NCBI GenBank assembly: GCA_902806365.1
Contig: CADCWJ010000217.1
Coordinates: forward strand, 1-5,317
Length of the DNA: 5,317 bases
Reading direction: 5' to 3'
DNA from: an uncultured Thermomicrobiales bacterium
GTDB lineage: Bacteria; Chloroflexota; Chloroflexia; Thermomicrobiales; UBA6265
Part shown: positions 5,053 to 5,317 of the stretch, one piece after another
How positions within the stretch are numbered: position 1 is the stretch's first letter
Layout of the letters: every line of letters begins with the position of its first letter
The notes under the pieces: generated by a model
The model's input: the letters and a program-made list of their open reading frames with translations, nothing else
Databases searched by the model: none
Told to the model about the DNA's origin: nothing
Translations under genes and position numbers: made by a program

Positions 5053-5317
5053 GTGGCCGAGGATCCGCTGCCGAAACGAGTCAGTGATGGGGCGCAATCG
5101 GCCGGGGTAGCGGCGGGCCTCGGATTCTCGGTCGTGATCTCCCTGATCTTTTTCATCGGTCTTGGCGTTTTCCTCGATCAGCGCTTCGATATGGCGCCGG
5201 TCTTCACGCTGATCGGGGTCGCGCTCGGGTTGATCGCGGCGGGTTACCAGTTGTACGAACTGACGCAGATCGGTCGGGACGGGCAGGGGGGTGGCCCGGT
5301 GGCCCGGACCATTGCGC
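5053..5317 (+). CDS. AtpZ/AtpI family protein (putative F0F1 ATP synthase assembly/accessory subunit), N-terminal part, 3' truncated by window edge
   Basis: This small inner-membrane protein is usually encoded just before the F0F1 ATP synthase genes. The family is linked to c-ring assembly (AtpI) or to Mg2+/Ca2+ transport (AtpZ). The visible 88 residues have a polar N-terminus (AEDPLPKRVSDGAQ), a first transmembrane helix at about 18-40, then the family hallmark GVFLDQRFDMAPVFTLIG (38-55), where a G-x-x-L-D turn precedes a second helix at about 48-68 that ends YQLYEL. The rest is cut by the right edge, so the stop and the following genes cannot be seen; atpB (subunit a) is expected next. The GTG at 5053 is chosen because it has GGGGG 4 nt upstream, follows the only good promoter, and gives the usual N-terminus. 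The frame stays open upstream to 4831, with an ATG at 4939 that would add 38 residues; those show no family similarity and would cross the promoter. Confidence 0.8.
   Translation, partial: MAEDPLPKRVSDGAQSAGVAAGLGFSVVISLIFFIGLGVFLDQRFDMAPVFTLIGVALGLIAAGYQLYELTQIGRDGQGGGPVARTIA

Overview
The window is high-GC bacterial chromosome carrying ordinary housekeeping and catabolic genes, most likely from a Chloroflexota (Thermomicrobia-like) or actinobacterial genome. The best lineage clue is a gene of the PI3/4-kinase-like SCO1664/TIGR03843 family, which is largely confined to Actinobacteria and also occurs in Chloroflexi. Next to it lie a heme O synthase end and an AtpZ/AtpI-type gene that probably opens an F0F1 ATP synthase operon. 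The phylum is an inference from family distribution; there is no rRNA, tRNA or mobile element to anchor it.

Layout, left to right. (1) The 3' end of a heme O synthase gene (ctaB type, +) enters from the left and stops at 277. (2) A 165-bp convergent spacer holds two clear inverted repeats, 277-325 and 342-378, probably ending transcription from both sides although neither has a T-tract. (3) UDP-glucose 6-dehydrogenase (-, 443-1837) is complete, with its NAD-binding and catalytic motifs. (4) A fumarylacetoacetate hydrolase (FAH) family enzyme (-, 1982-2755) lies 144 bp upstream of it on the same strand. (5) A 181-bp divergent intergenic region carries a -10-like box for each direction. (6) The kinase-like gene (+, 2937-3716) is followed after 68 bp by (7) a proline racemase family enzyme (+, 3785-4789) with both catalytic cysteines. 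(8) A 263-bp gene-free stretch, 4790-5052, contains a run of small hairpins and then an AT-rich patch with an extended -10 promoter. (9) The start of an AtpZ/AtpI-like two-helix membrane protein (+, GTG at 5053) runs off the right edge.

Functionally the window is a junction between unrelated units: respiration (heme O for cytochrome oxidase; ATP synthase assembly), sugar-nucleotide supply for surface polysaccharide (UDP-glucuronate), and two small-molecule catabolic enzymes (an acylpyruvate or oxo-diacid hydrolase/isomerase, and a proline or hydroxyproline racemase/epimerase). I found no CRISPR array, insertion sequence, prophage, toxin-antitoxin pair or convincing new multi-gene system. The items most worth a second look are the kinase-like protein of unknown substrate placed next to an amino-acid racemase, the hairpin-rich leader-like region before the ATP synthase gene, and the start choice of that gene.
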